From assembly GCA_902805775.1 (NCBI GenBank), contig CADCUB010000044.1, positions 1 to 46,259 of the forward strand: a DNA stretch of 46,259 nucleotides, written 5' to 3'. A program made the translations under genes and the position numbers. Each line of letters starts with the position of its first letter. Positions within the stretch are counted from its first letter, which is position 1. Shown one piece after another: positions 32,646 through 42,763 of the stretch. The notes under the pieces were generated by a model. It saw nothing but the letters and a program-made list of their open reading frames with translations. It searched no databases and was not told the origin of the DNA. The DNA comes from an uncultured Frankineae bacterium. Lineage in GTDB: Bacteria; Actinomycetota; Actinomycetes; Mycobacteriales; SCTD01.

Positions 32646-34106
32646 ATGCAGCTGGGTCTCGGGTGGAAGCTCCACGGCGACGGGTCGACGCCCCGGGCGG
32701 GGGAGGTCGTCCGCCCGGACGAACGCCTGTCCTGGGGCCGGACGGTCGGTCTGGGCGCCCAGCACATCGTCGCGATGTTCGGGGCGACGTTCGTCTTCCC
32801 GCTCATCATGGGGCTCAGCCCCCAGCTCGCGATCATGATGAGCGGCGTCGCCACGATCCTGTTCCTGCTGCTGGTGCAGGGCCGGGTGCCGAGCTACCTC
32901 GGCACGAGCGCGTCCTTCGTGGGCGGCGTCGCGGCCATCCGCGAGCAGGGCGGCACCAGCCAGGAGGTGACCGGTGCGATCCTCGTCGCCGGTGCGGTGC
33001 TCGCCGTCGTGGGCCTGGTCATCCACGTCGCGGGCGCCCGCGCCATCTTCGCCGTCCTGCCGCCGGTCGTGACCGGCGCCGTCGTCATGCTCATCGGCTT
33101 CAACCTCGCGCCCGTCGTGGCGAACGTCTACTGGCCACAGGACCAGTGGATCGCGCTCATCGTCATGTTCGCCGTCATCGTCATGAGCCTGGCGCTGCGC
33201 GGCTTCCTCGGCCGCATCTCGATCTTCCTGGGGCTGGTCTTCGGCTACGCCCTGTCCTGGGTCTTCGACCGGACCTTCGGCCAGATCACCTCCTTCGACG
33301 CCGCGGCCCGTGACATCACCACGCGCTACCGCGTGAACTGGGACAGTGTGCGGTCCGCCGACTGGATCGGCTTCCCGCCGGAGACGACGACCGCGGCCGA
33401 CGGCATGTCGGTCGCCGGCTGGCACCTCCCCGACTTCCGCCTCGCGTTCGTCCTGCTCGTGCTGCCGGCCGTCATCGCCCTGGTCGCCGAGAACGTCGGC
33501 CACGTCAAGGCCGTCGCGGAGATGACCGACACCGACCTCGACCCGGTCATGGGTCGCGCCGTCGCCGCCGACGGCATCGCGACGGTGGTCACGAGCAGCG
33601 TGGGCGGCTCGCCGACCACGACCTACGCCGAGAACATCGGCGTCATGGCCGCGACCCGCGTCTACTCCACGGCGGCCTACTACGTCGCCGCGGTCGTGGC
33701 GATCCTGTTCGGCCTGTCGCCGAAGTTCGGCGCGCTCATCTCCGCCACACCCGGTGGCGTCCTGGGCGGCATCACCGTCGTGCTGTACGGGATGATCGGC
33801 CTGCTGGGCGCGAAGATCTGGATCGAGAACCGCGTCGACTTCGGCAACCCGGTGAACCTCGTCCCGGTGGCCGCGGGCATCATCCTCGCGATCGGCGACA
33901 CCGAGCTGCAGGTCACCGACGAGTTCACGCTCAGCGGCATCGCGCTGGGCACCATCGTCACGATCCTCGGCTACCACCTGGCCCGCCGGCTCGCGCCGGC
34001 CCACCTGCGCGGCGCGGCCGACTCCTCCACGTCGCTGGTGCTCAACGAGCCGGACATGTACCGCGCGGACCCGCAGGACGACGACCGCGACCGCCTGCGA
34101 CGCTGA
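32646..34106 (+). CDS. NCS2 uracil permease, UraA-like
   Basis: Proton-coupled nucleobase importer (486 aa, about 14 membrane helices). The uracil branch is indicated by the helix-10 motif GGSPTTTYAENIGVMAATRVYS, where uracil permeases have ENIG and xanthine/urate permeases have QNVG. The helix-8 segment PAVIALVAENVGHVKAVAEM carries the second substrate-contacting Glu. The N-terminus RTVGLGAQHIVAMFGATFVFP is typical. It heads the plus-strand operon, 32 bp before the molybdenum hydroxylase genes. The specificity call (uracil, possibly thymine) is the main clue to the cluster's substrate. Confidence 0.92.
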   Translation: MQLGLGWKLHGDGSTPRAGEVVRPDERLSWGRTVGLGAQHIVAMFGATFVFPLIMGLSPQLAIMMSGVATILFLLLVQGRVPSYLGTSASFVGGVAAIREQGGTSQEVTGAILVAGAVLAVVGLVIHVAGARAIFAVLPPVVTGAVVMLIGFNLAPVVANVYWPQDQWIALIVMFAVIVMSLALRGFLGRISIFLGLVFGYALSWVFDRTFGQITSFDAAARDITTRYRVNWDSVRSADWIGFPPETTTAADGMSVAGWHLPDFRLAFVLLVLPAVIALVAENVGHVKAVAEMTDTDLDPVMGRAVAADGIATVVTSSVGGSPTTTYAENIGVMAATRVYSTAAYYVAAVVAILFGLSPKFGALISATPGGVLGGITVVLYGMIGLLGAKIWIENRVDFGNPVNLVPVAAGIILAIGDTELQVTDEFTLSGIALGTIVTILGYHLARRLAPAHLRGAADSSTSLVLNEPDMYRADPQDDDRDRLRR

Positions 34107-34138
34107 TCCGCCGTGCCCACCCCCCGACAGGAGCCGCG

Positions 34139-35040
34139 GTGAAACCGGCGCCCTTCACGCTGCACTCGCCCTCGACGCTCGACGAGACGCTCGAGGTGCT
34201 CGAGGAGCTCGGCGACGACGCGAAGGTGCTGGCCGGCGGCCAGAGCCTGATCCCGATGCTCAACATGCGCCTGGCCGCACCGGCCCACCTCGTCGACGTC
34301 AACGGCGTGCGCGAGCTGGCCACGGTGTCGGCCTCGGCCTCGGGAGTGCGGGTCGGCGCGCTCGCCCGGCACACCCAGGTCCTGCGCGACGCCGGCGCCG
34401 CCGCCGCTGTACCGCTGCTGCCCCAGGCGCTCTCGCTGGTGGCGCACCCGGTCGTCCGCAACCGGGGGACGACCGTCGGCAGCCTGGTGCACGCCGACCC
34501 GTCGGGCGAGATGACCGCCGTGCTCGCCCTGCTGGGCGGCAGCCTCGAGCTGCGCAGCCGCACCCGCACGCGCACCGTGGGGGCCGACGCGTTCTTCCTC
34601 GGCCCCCTCGAGGCCGACCTGCAGCCCGGCGAGCTGGCGGTCTCGGCCACCTTCCCGGCCCTGCCGCCGCGCTCCGGCACGGCCTTCCGCGAGGTCGCCC
34701 GCCGGCACGGCGACTACGCGGTCTGCGGGGTGGCGGCGGCGGTGACGCTCGACGCCGCCGGACGGGTGGAGCGCGCTGCGGTGTCGTACATCTCGATGAC
34801 GCCGACACCGGTCGTCGTCGACGCCACCGACGCCGTGTCCGGCCGGCTGTGGGACGCCGCCGACTGGGCGGCCGCGGCCCGGTCCTGCGGCGACGCCGTC
34901 GACCCCGAGCCCGACCTGCACGCCAGTGCCGCCTACCGCCGGCACCTGGGCACGGTGCTGACCCGGCAGGCGCTGTCGGAAGCGGCGGCGCACGCTCGTA
35001 CGGCGACCGACGCCCCGCTCGAGACCGCCGGAGGAGCAGC

Positions 35041-35044
<4 letters not shown>
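34139..35044 (+). CDS. Molybdenum hydroxylase FAD-binding medium subunit (CoxM-like)
   Basis: FAD subunit of a xanthine-oxidase-type heterotrimer that passes electrons from the Fe-S subunit to an acceptor. FAD-binding motifs: VLAGGQSLIPMLNMRLAAPAHLVDV at the N-terminus and VRNRGTTVGSLVHADPSGEM (the second FAD loop, TxGxxxxxDP); the C-terminal CO-dehydrogenase flavoprotein-type domain has YISMTPTP and a DPEPDLHASAAYRR end. Length 301 aa is typical. The GTG at 34139 has AGGAG upstream. The stop overlaps the next gene (ATGA). Confidence 0.93.
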
Positions 35045-35552
<508 letters not shown>

Positions 35553-35556
<4 letters not shown>

Positions 35557-37976
35557 CGACCCGGCTGTTCGGCGCGCCGGTGCCGCGCTCCGAGGACGCC
35601 CGCCTGCTCACCGGCGGTGGCCGCTACCTCGACGACCTCGGCCACGACGCGGCTGCGGTCGCCTTCGTGCGCAGCCCGCACGCCCACGCGCGCATCGTCG
35701 ACGTCGACGTCACCGACGCGCTCGACGTCGAGGGCCTGCTCGCCGTCTACACCTACGAGGACCTCGAGGGCGCGCTCGCGGAGCCGCTGCCGCTGCTCAT
35801 CCCGCACCCGAGCATCGTCGCCGGCCGCACCGCGCACGCCCTGGCCTCGGGCGTCGTCCACCACGTCGGCGAGCCGGTCGTCATGGTCGTCGCGAGCGAC
35901 CGCTACGTCGCCGAGGACGTCTGCGACCGGATCCGCGTCGAGTACGACGTGCTGCCCGCCGTGGTGGGCGTGCGCAACGCCCGCGACGCGACCCACCTGG
36001 CGCACGCCGACGTGCCCGGCAACGTCGCGGCGCACCTGGTGCAGGAGGTCGGTGACGCCCGCGCCGCCATCGACGCGGCGCCGCACGTGCTCGAGCTCGA
36101 GCTCGACATCGAGCGCAGCGCCTGCACGCCGCTCGAGGGCCGGGGCGTCTACGCGCGCTGGGACGCCGACGAGTCGCGCCTGCGGCTGTGGAGCTCCACG
36201 CAGACCACCACCGGCGTGCGCGCCGCCGTCGCCGCCAAGCTCGAGCTGCCGCTGAGCGCCGTCGACTGCACGGCGCCGGACGTCGGCGGAGGCTTCGGCG
36301 TGAAGATCATGCACCCGTGGCCGGAGGAGGTGCTCGTGCCCTGGGCGGCGCGCCGGCTCGACCGCGAGCTCAAGTGGACCGAGGACCGGCGCGAGCACTT
36401 CGTCTCCTCCGCCCACGAGCGCGCGCAGGTGCAGCAGGTGCGCGTCGGCTTCGACGACGCCGGCCGGCTGCTCGGACTCGACGTGCGCTTCTGGCACGAC
36501 AACGGCGCCTACCTGCCGTACGGCGTCATCGTCCCGATCATCACCTCGACGCAGCTGCTCGGGCCGTACAAGCCGGGCGCCTACCGGGTCGAGTTCGACA
36601 GCCTCTACACCAACACCGTCATCGTGACGCCCTACCGCGGCGCCGGCCGGCCGCAGGGCGTGTTCGCGATGGAGCGGACGATGGACGCGATCGCCGACCA
36701 CCTCGGGCGAGACCGGGTCGCGGTGCGGGAGGCCAACTTCATCGGTCCCGACGAGATGCCGTACGACCAGCAGATGACCTTCCAGGACGGCCGTCCGCTG
36801 GTCTACGACTCGGGCGACTTCCCGGCGACCATGGCCAAGCTCAAGGACCTGGTGGGCTGGGACGAGTTCGCGGCCTACCGCGAGCAGGCGCGCGCCGAGG
36901 GCCGCCGGGTCGGCATCGGCGTCGCCTGCTACGTGGAGGGCACCGGAGTCGGGCCGTACGAAGGCGGTCACGTGCAGGTCGAGACGAGCGGCAAGGTCGT
37001 CGTCGCCACCGGTCTGACGACGCAGGGGCAGGGCCACGAGACGGTGTTCGCGCAGATCGTCGCGGACGAGCTCGGCGTGCCGTTCGAGGACGTCACCGTG
37101 ACGACCGGCGACACGCGGCGGATGCCCTACTCCGTCGGCACCTTCGCGTCGCGGGCGGCCGTGATGAGCGGCAACGCCGTCGGTCTCGCGGCGCGCAACG
37201 TGCGCACCAAGGCGCTGCGCATCGCCGGTGACGCGCTCGAGGCCGACCCGCAGGACCTCGAGATCGTCGACGGCCAGGTGCGGGTGAAGGGCAACCCGTC
37301 GGTCGGCCTGCCGCTGTCGACCGTCGCGGTGCTGTCGAACCCGCTCCGGTACGCCTTCGACAAGGCCTCCCAGGCCGCCACGCAGTTCGTCGTCGGCGAC
37401 CCCGACTCGCCGCCGGTCGCCGAGGACGACGAGCCGGGGCTCGAGGGCCGCGACTTCTACTCCCCGCCGCAGTCCACCTACGCCAACGGCATGCACGCCG
37501 TCGTGGTCGAGACCGACCCGGAGACCGCCGAGATCCGCATCCTGCGCTACTGCGTCGTGCACGACTGCGGCAACGTCGTGAACCCCATGATCGTGGAGGG
37601 CCAGATCCACGGCGGCGTGGCGCAGGGCGTCGGCGGCGCGCTGTACGAGCGGATGGCCTACGACGAGGACGGCCAGCTGCTCAACGCCTCGTTCATGGAC
37701 TTCCTCATGCCCTACGCGACGGAGGTGCCCGCGACCGTCGAGATCGACCACCTCGAGACCCCGTCGCCGCTCAACCCCCTCGGCATCAAGGGCGCCGGCG
37801 AGGCCGGGGTCATCCCGGGCGCCGCGGCGTTCGCCTCGGCGATCGAGGACGCCGAGGGCTTCCGCATCAGCGCCATGCCGATCTCGCCCAGCGAGCTGTT
37901 CGCGCTGCGCGCGCGCTTCGCCGCAGGGGACATCCCGGCGGTCCGCACCGCACCCCGTCCGGAGGGCACCTCGTGA
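35553..37976 (+). CDS. Molybdenum hydroxylase large subunit (CoxL/XdhA-like), candidate uracil/thymine dehydrogenase
   Basis: Catalytic subunit with molybdopterin cytosine dinucleotide cofactor (807 aa). N-terminal a/b-hammerhead: RLFGAPVPRSEDARLLTGGGRYLDD. Cofactor motifs: DVGGGFGVK, PYRGAGRPQGVFAMER and TTQGQGHETVFAQIVADELGV. The catalytic Glu is in KGAGEAGVIPGAAA (about residue 750). The CO dehydrogenase active-loop AYXCSFR is absent; the YRGAGRP form is of the general hydroxylase class, so the substrate is likely an N-heterocycle. With a uracil permease and a ring-opening amidohydrolase in the same cluster, hydroxylation of uracil to barbiturate is the best guess. The 4-bp overlaps show a coupled operon. 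Confidence 0.9.
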
Positions 37977-38650
37977 AGATCGCCGGCTCGGCCGTGCTGC
38001 ACGCCCCCGTCGAGCGCGTGTGGGGGGCGCTGAACGACCCGGCGGTGCTCGAGCGCACCATCCCCGGCTGCTCGCGGCTCTCGCCCACCGGCCCGGACGC
38101 CTACGCCATGACCGTGACGGCGGGAGTGGCCTCCATCAAGGGCGTCTACTCCGGATCGGTCGCCCTGCACGACCAGCAGCCGCCCGGCTCGTTCCGCCTG
38201 ACGGCCTCGGGCGCGGGCGCTCCCGGCACCGTGCGCGCCGACGTCCTGGTCCGGCTCGTCGACGGCGGCGACGGGACGACGCAGCTCTCGTACGACGCGG
38301 ACGCCGTCGTCGGCGGCATGGTGGGCGGAGTGGGGCAGCGCGTGCTCAGCGGCGTCGCGAAACGGACGGCAGGGGAGTTCTTCTCCGCCGTCGACGACGT
38401 GCTGACGGGGGCGGCGCCGCCCGTGCCCGAGAGCGGGCCGGGAGGCCCGGCGGGGCAGGACGCGGCGCCGCTCGCACCCTCGACGCCCGCGTCGGCGGTC
38501 GAGCCGGCCTCGGCCCCGGTGCCCGTCCGTTCCGCCCCCGTCCCGGCCGGCGCCGACGGCGGCGGGCAGTTCCTGCGCGGCGCCCTCATCGGTGCGGCCG
38601 CGGCGCTGCTCGGGGTCCTCGTCGGCGCCCGCGTCGCGCGTCGGCCCTGA
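37973..38650 (+). CDS. CoxG-like SRPBCC protein with C-terminal membrane anchor
   Basis: START/SRPBCC-fold protein. Residues ~1-145 form the CoxG domain (MKIAGSAVLHAPVERVWGALNDPAVLERTIPGC, then GVASIKGVYSGSVAL and VGQRVLSGVAKRTAGEFF). A Pro/Ala/Ser-rich linker and a C-terminal membrane helix (LRGALIGAAAALLGVLVGARV) complete it. In CO dehydrogenase systems CoxG anchors the enzyme to the membrane and has been implicated in handing menaquinone to it. By analogy this hydroxylase may donate electrons to quinone. GTG 37973 overlaps the large-subunit stop. Confidence 0.9.
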   Translation: MKIAGSAVLHAPVERVWGALNDPAVLERTIPGCSRLSPTGPDAYAMTVTAGVASIKGVYSGSVALHDQQPPGSFRLTASGAGAPGTVRADVLVRLVDGGDGTTQLSYDADAVVGGMVGGVGQRVLSGVAKRTAGEFFSAVDDVLTGAAPPVPESGPGGPAGQDAAPLAPSTPASAVEPASAPVPVRSAPVPAGADGGGQFLRGALIGAAAALLGVLVGARVARRP

Positions 38651-38658
38651 GCGGCGCC

Positions 38659-40761
38659 GTGACGACCCCGTCGTCCCGCCGGATCCGGATCGGCATCGAC
38701 ACCGGCGGCACGTTCACCGACGTGGTCGCGGTCGACGAGGACACCGGCGAGCTCGTCACCACGAAGACGCCCTCCACGCCGGCCGATCCGGCCGACGGGT
38801 TCCTGGCCGGCGTCGACAAGGTGCTCGGGCTGCTGGGCGCGCGGGGCGCCGACGTCACCGCCGTCAGCCACGGCACCACCGTCGCCACGAACCACCTGCT
38901 GCAGGGCTCGCTCGGCCGGATCGGCTTCCTCACCAACGAGGGCTACGAGTTCGTGCTCGAGATCGCCCGGCAGTCGGTGCCCGACGGCTACGGCAACAGC
39001 TACTTCTGGGTCAAGCCCGACCGCATCGTGCCCCCCGACCTGGTCGGCACGGTCGGGGGACGGATGGACTTCCGCGGTCGCGAGCTGCGGCCCTTCGACG
39101 AGGCCTCCGCCGTACGCGCCGTCCGCCTGCTCCGCGACCGGGGCGTGACGTCGGTGGGTGTCTGCCTGCTGCACGCCTACGCCAACCCGGCCCACGAGCA
39201 CGCGGTCCGGGAGGTGCTGCGTCGCGAGCACCCCGACGCCGTCGTGTCGCTGTCCTGCGAGGTGCTGCGGGAGTACCGGGAGTACGAGCGCAGCGTCACC
39301 ACGCTCGTCGACGCGGCCGTCAAGCCGCGGGTCAGCACCTACGTCCGCGGCATCGCCGACCGCCTGGGGGAGCGGCTGTCCGCGGGCGAGGCGGCGCAGC
39401 GGCACGTCCCCTTCTACGTCATGAAGTCCAACGGCGGTGTCCTGTCGGCGCAGGAGGTCGTGCACCAGCCGATCTCGACGGTGCTGTCCGGCCCGGCCGC
39501 CGGTGCGCTGGGCGCGGCCTTCGTGGCCGGCCGGGCCGGCGTGGACCGCCTGCTGACCTGCGACGGCGGCGGCACGTCGACCGACGTGTCCGTCGTGCTG
39601 GGCGGCGAGCCGACGCTCACCACCGAGGGCAGCGTCGGCCCGTACCCCTCCAAGATCCCGATGATCGACGTGGTGACCGTCGGCGCCGGCGGGGGCTCGA
39701 TCGCCCACGTCTCGCCGGAGGGCACCCTCAAGGTCGGCCCGCGCTCGGCGGGGGCCGACCCCGGTCCGCTCTGCTACGGCCGGGGCGGCACGGACCCGAC
39801 CGTCACGGACGCGCACCTGGTGCTCGGCCGCATCCCCCCGCACCTGCTCGGGGGCGAGATCCCGCTCGACGTCGACGCGGCACGCACCGGGCTGCAGCTC
39901 CTGGCCGACCGGCTCGGGATGTCGCTGATCGCCTGTGCCATCGGCGTTCTGGAGGTCTCGGCCTGGAACCAGGCCAACGCCCTGCGCCAGGTGACGGTCA
40001 AGCGCGGCCTGGACGTCCGCGAGTTCACGATGGCCACCTTCGGCGGCTCGGGCTCGCTGCTGCTGTGCCGGCTGATCGACGTGCTGGGCCTGCGCGGGGT
40101 GCTCGTGCCGACCGACCCGGGCAACCTGTCGGCCTTCGGGCTGCTGACGGTCGACGTCCGCAACGACTACGTGCAGACGGCGGTCCGCCGGCACCGAGAC
40201 CTCGTCCCGCAGGAGGTCGCGGGAGCCTTCGAGGTCCTGCAGGCCAGCGCGGCCGCTGCTCTCGACGACGAGGGCTTCACCCCGCCGCAGCACCGGTTCG
40301 TCCGCAGCGCCGACCTGCGCTACTTCGGCCAGGCCTTCGAGGTCCGGGTGCCGGTGCCGGCGGGCCCGGTCGACGCCCGGCTCGCCGACGCGGTGGCCGA
40401 GGCCTTCCACAGCGCGCACGAGCAGCTGTACGGCTACAGCTTCCGCGACGACCCGCGGCAGCAGGTGGAGTGGGTCAACCTGCGGGTCACGGGCATCGGG
40501 CCGCTGCGCCGGCCCGAGCTGCGTGAGCTCGAGGTCCGGCCGGGCGGCGCCGAGCGCGCGCGCTCCGGGACGCGCAGCGTCTTCTTCGACGACGAGCGGG
40601 ACACGCCGGTCTACTGGCGGCCCGACCTGTCACCCGGGGACGAGGTGCACGGGCCCGCGGTCCTCGAGGAGTTCGGCTCCACGATCCCGCTGCACCCGGG
40701 CTTCTGCGCCCGGGTCGACCGCTTCGGCAACGTGCACGTCACGGCGGAGGGCAGCGCATGA
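38659..40761 (+). CDS. Hydantoinase/oxoprolinase family protein, HyuA-type subunit
   Basis: Subunit A of an ATP-dependent amidohydrolase or carboxylase (N-methylhydantoinase, oxoprolinase and acetone carboxylase relatives), 700 aa. Actin/hexokinase-like nucleotide-binding motifs: IRIGIDTGGTFTDVVAVDE; SHGTTVATNHLLQG; LLTCDGGGTSTDVSVV; VTVGAGGGSIAHV. A hydantoinase C-terminal domain contains FGQAFEVRVPVP and HSAHEQLYGY. I chose GTG 38659, where the conserved start lies; the track's 913 aa merge a shadow region. The stop overlaps the HyuB start by 4 bp. The substrate may be a cyclic or linear amide intermediate of the pathway. It is not assigned. Confidence 0.92.
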   Translation: MTTPSSRRIRIGIDTGGTFTDVVAVDEDTGELVTTKTPSTPADPADGFLAGVDKVLGLLGARGADVTAVSHGTTVATNHLLQGSLGRIGFLTNEGYEFVLEIARQSVPDGYGNSYFWVKPDRIVPPDLVGTVGGRMDFRGRELRPFDEASAVRAVRLLRDRGVTSVGVCLLHAYANPAHEHAVREVLRREHPDAVVSLSCEVLREYREYERSVTTLVDAAVKPRVSTYVRGIADRLGERLSAGEAAQRHVPFYVMKSNGGVLSAQEVVHQPISTVLSGPAAGALGAAFVAGRAGVDRLLTCDGGGTSTDVSVVLGGEPTLTTEGSVGPYPSKIPMIDVVTVGAGGGSIAHVSPEGTLKVGPRSAGADPGPLCYGRGGTDPTVTDAHLVLGRIPPHLLGGEIPLDVDAARTGLQLLADRLGMSLIACAIGVLEVSAWNQANALRQVTVKRGLDVREFTMATFGGSGSLLLCRLIDVLGLRGVLVPTDPGNLSAFGLLTVDVRNDYVQTAVRRHRDLVPQEVAGAFEVLQASAAAALDDEGFTPPQHRFVRSADLRYFGQAFEVRVPVPAGPVDARLADAVAEAFHSAHEQLYGYSFRDDPRQQVEWVNLRVTGIGPLRRPELRELEVRPGGAERARSGTRSVFFDDERDTPVYWRPDLSPGDEVHGPAVLEEFGSTIPLHPGFCARVDRFGNVHVTAEGSA

Positions 40762-42614
40762 CCGAGGTCGACCCGGTCCTGCTCGAGATCGTCGAGGGGA
40801 GCCTGGCCTCGATCGAGCGGGAGGTCGAGACGGCGATCGGCCGCACGTCGCGCTCCCCGATGATCCGCGACGCCCACGACTACCGGGCCGGCATCCACGA
40901 CCGCAGGCTGCGCAAGCTGACGGGCCGGTCGTACTCCGCACTGGTGCACCCGGTCGTCCGCGACTTCCCCCTCGACACGATGCGGCCCGGGGACGTCTTC
41001 TTCCACAACGACGTCTACCTGTCCGAGGGGGGCATCGGCCACCTGCCCGACCTGTGCGTCACGGTGCCGGTCTTCGTCGACGGTGACGTCGTGGCCTTCG
41101 TGCAGGCCTTCGGCCACCACGACGACATCGGTGGCGCCTGCCCGGGGTCGATGCCGAGCGGGGCGACGGAGATCTACCAGGAGGGGCTGATGGTCCCGCC
41201 GATCCGCCTGTGGGACCAGGGCGTGCCCAACGACGCGGCGCTGAGGATCATGACGCGCAACTCGCGGATGCCCGACTCGCTCGCGGCCGACCTCGACGCG
41301 GAGTGCTCGGCCTGCCTCATGGGCGCCCGGCGGCTGTCCGAGCTGTTCACGCGCTACGGGCGCGCGACCGTCGAGGCGTGCTTCGACGCGCTGGTCGACA
41401 AGACCACGCAGACCTACCGGCGCGAGGTGCTGTCGAAGATCCCGGACGGGCAGTACGTCTGGGAGGACTACGCCGAGCACGACGGCGTCGACGAGCCGCA
41501 GCTGCACACCCAGCGGATCACCCTCACCAAGACCGAGGACCGGCTCGTCATCGACTTCACGGGCACCAGCAGGCAGGCCCGCGGACCGATCAACCACTGC
41601 GGCGACTACGCCGACGGCAACTTCCTCAAGAAGTGGCTGGCGCCGATCCTGCGCAACCTGGCCGACACCCCCGAGCGGATGGCCGAGCTCGACGTCAACG
41701 AGGGCGTCGTCCCGCTGATCGAGATGCGCTTCCCCGAGAAGGGGACGCTGCTCACGCCGGTCTTCCCGGCACCGGTCAACGCCCGGACGTTCGTCATCCT
41801 GCGCCTGCTGGGCGTGCTGGCCGGAGTGCTGGCCAAGGCCGTCGACGGCCGGATGCCGGCGGACCAGGAGACCATCCGCTACACCGGCGTCCACGGCACC
41901 GACGACGCCGGCGAGCCCTACCTCATGCGCGAGGTGCTGGGCGGCGGCTCGGGCGGGCGCTGGTACGCCGACGGGGAGGACACCATCCACGTCGTCCCCG
42001 ACTCGCGGAACCTGCCGACCGAGTTCACCGAGTCGCGCTTCCCGTTCCTCGTCGAGCGGCTGTCCTTGGCGCAGGACTCGGGCGGACCGGGTCTGTTCCG
42101 CGGCGGGCTGGGCTACGAGAAGGACATCCGCATGCTGCGCGACGCGTCCTTCATGTGCATCGCCGACCGCTCGATCCTGGCCTGCTGGGGCGTCAAGGGC
42201 GGCCGGGCCGGCAGGCCGTTCTCGGTCGTCGTCGACCCCGGCGGCCCCCACGAGCGCGCGCTCGAGGGCCTGGTCGACGCCGAGCCGGTGCGCGCGGGAG
42301 AGGTCATCCGCATCCGCACCACCGGCGGCGGCGGCTGGGGCGACCCCCTCGAGCGCAGCGTCGAGGCCGTGCTGCGCGACGTGCGCTGGGGCAAGGTGTC
42401 GGCCGCGGGTGCCCGCGACGACTACGGCGTCGTCGTGACCGGTGCGCCGGGTGACGCCGTCGCGGACCTCGACGCGACGACCGCTCTGCGGGAGAGCCGT
42501 CGGGCGCAGCGCGGCCCGGAGCCGTTCTTCGACCGCGGCCCCGGCTACGCGCGCCTGTCGGGAGGCCGGGCGCACTCGCCGTACGACTGGCTCGACGGCG
42601 CCGCCCCCGGGTGA
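40758..42614 (+). CDS. Hydantoinase B/oxoprolinase family protein, HyuB-type subunit
   Basis: Partner of the HyuA-type protein (618 aa). Features: DPVLLEIVEGSLASIEREVETAIGRTSRSP; MRPGDVFFHNDVYLSEGGIGHLPD; VAFVQAFGHHDDIGGACPGSMPSGATE, which includes metal-ligand-like His and Asp; DRLVIDFTGTSRQARGPINH; and late RIRTTGGGGWGDPLER. ATG 40758 overlaps hyuA. HyuA and HyuB work as a complex coupling ATP hydrolysis to amide bond cleavage or carboxylation in characterised relatives. Which reaction applies here is unknown; hydrolysis of a terminal amide such as malonamate is one possibility. Confidence 0.92.
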   Translation: MTEVDPVLLEIVEGSLASIEREVETAIGRTSRSPMIRDAHDYRAGIHDRRLRKLTGRSYSALVHPVVRDFPLDTMRPGDVFFHNDVYLSEGGIGHLPDLCVTVPVFVDGDVVAFVQAFGHHDDIGGACPGSMPSGATEIYQEGLMVPPIRLWDQGVPNDAALRIMTRNSRMPDSLAADLDAECSACLMGARRLSELFTRYGRATVEACFDALVDKTTQTYRREVLSKIPDGQYVWEDYAEHDGVDEPQLHTQRITLTKTEDRLVIDFTGTSRQARGPINHCGDYADGNFLKKWLAPILRNLADTPERMAELDVNEGVVPLIEMRFPEKGTLLTPVFPAPVNARTFVILRLLGVLAGVLAKAVDGRMPADQETIRYTGVHGTDDAGEPYLMREVLGGGSGGRWYADGEDTIHVVPDSRNLPTEFTESRFPFLVERLSLAQDSGGPGLFRGGLGYEKDIRMLRDASFMCIADRSILACWGVKGGRAGRPFSVVVDPGGPHERALEGLVDAEPVRAGEVIRIRTTGGGGWGDPLERSVEAVLRDVRWGKVSAAGARDDYGVVVTGAPGDAVADLDATTALRESRRAQRGPEPFFDRGPGYARLSGGRAHSPYDWLDGAAPG

Positions 42615-42655
42615 GGCGCCGCCCGTCCGCACGGCCCGATCCGCGACGGACCATC

Positions 42656-42720
42656 ATGTCCGCCGGAGCACCCCTGTCCGCCGGCACACCTGTCGCCGGA
42701 GCACCTGTCCGCCGGAGCAC
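42656..42720 (+). repeat. Imperfect repeats of ~15-18 bp upstream of the CoA-transferase gene
   Basis: Four copies of a tgtccgccggagcacc-like unit start at 42657, 42675, 42691 and 42706, between hyuB and the CoA-transferase start. In the CoA-transferase frame they read SAGAP/SAGTP/VAGAP, so they could encode an N-terminal extension from ATG 42656, but the better ribosome-binding site is at the later ATG. Confidence 0.7.
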
Positions 42721-42763
42721 ACCGGAGTCGCCGCGGGGCGGCCCCCGACGCGAGGAGACCGCC

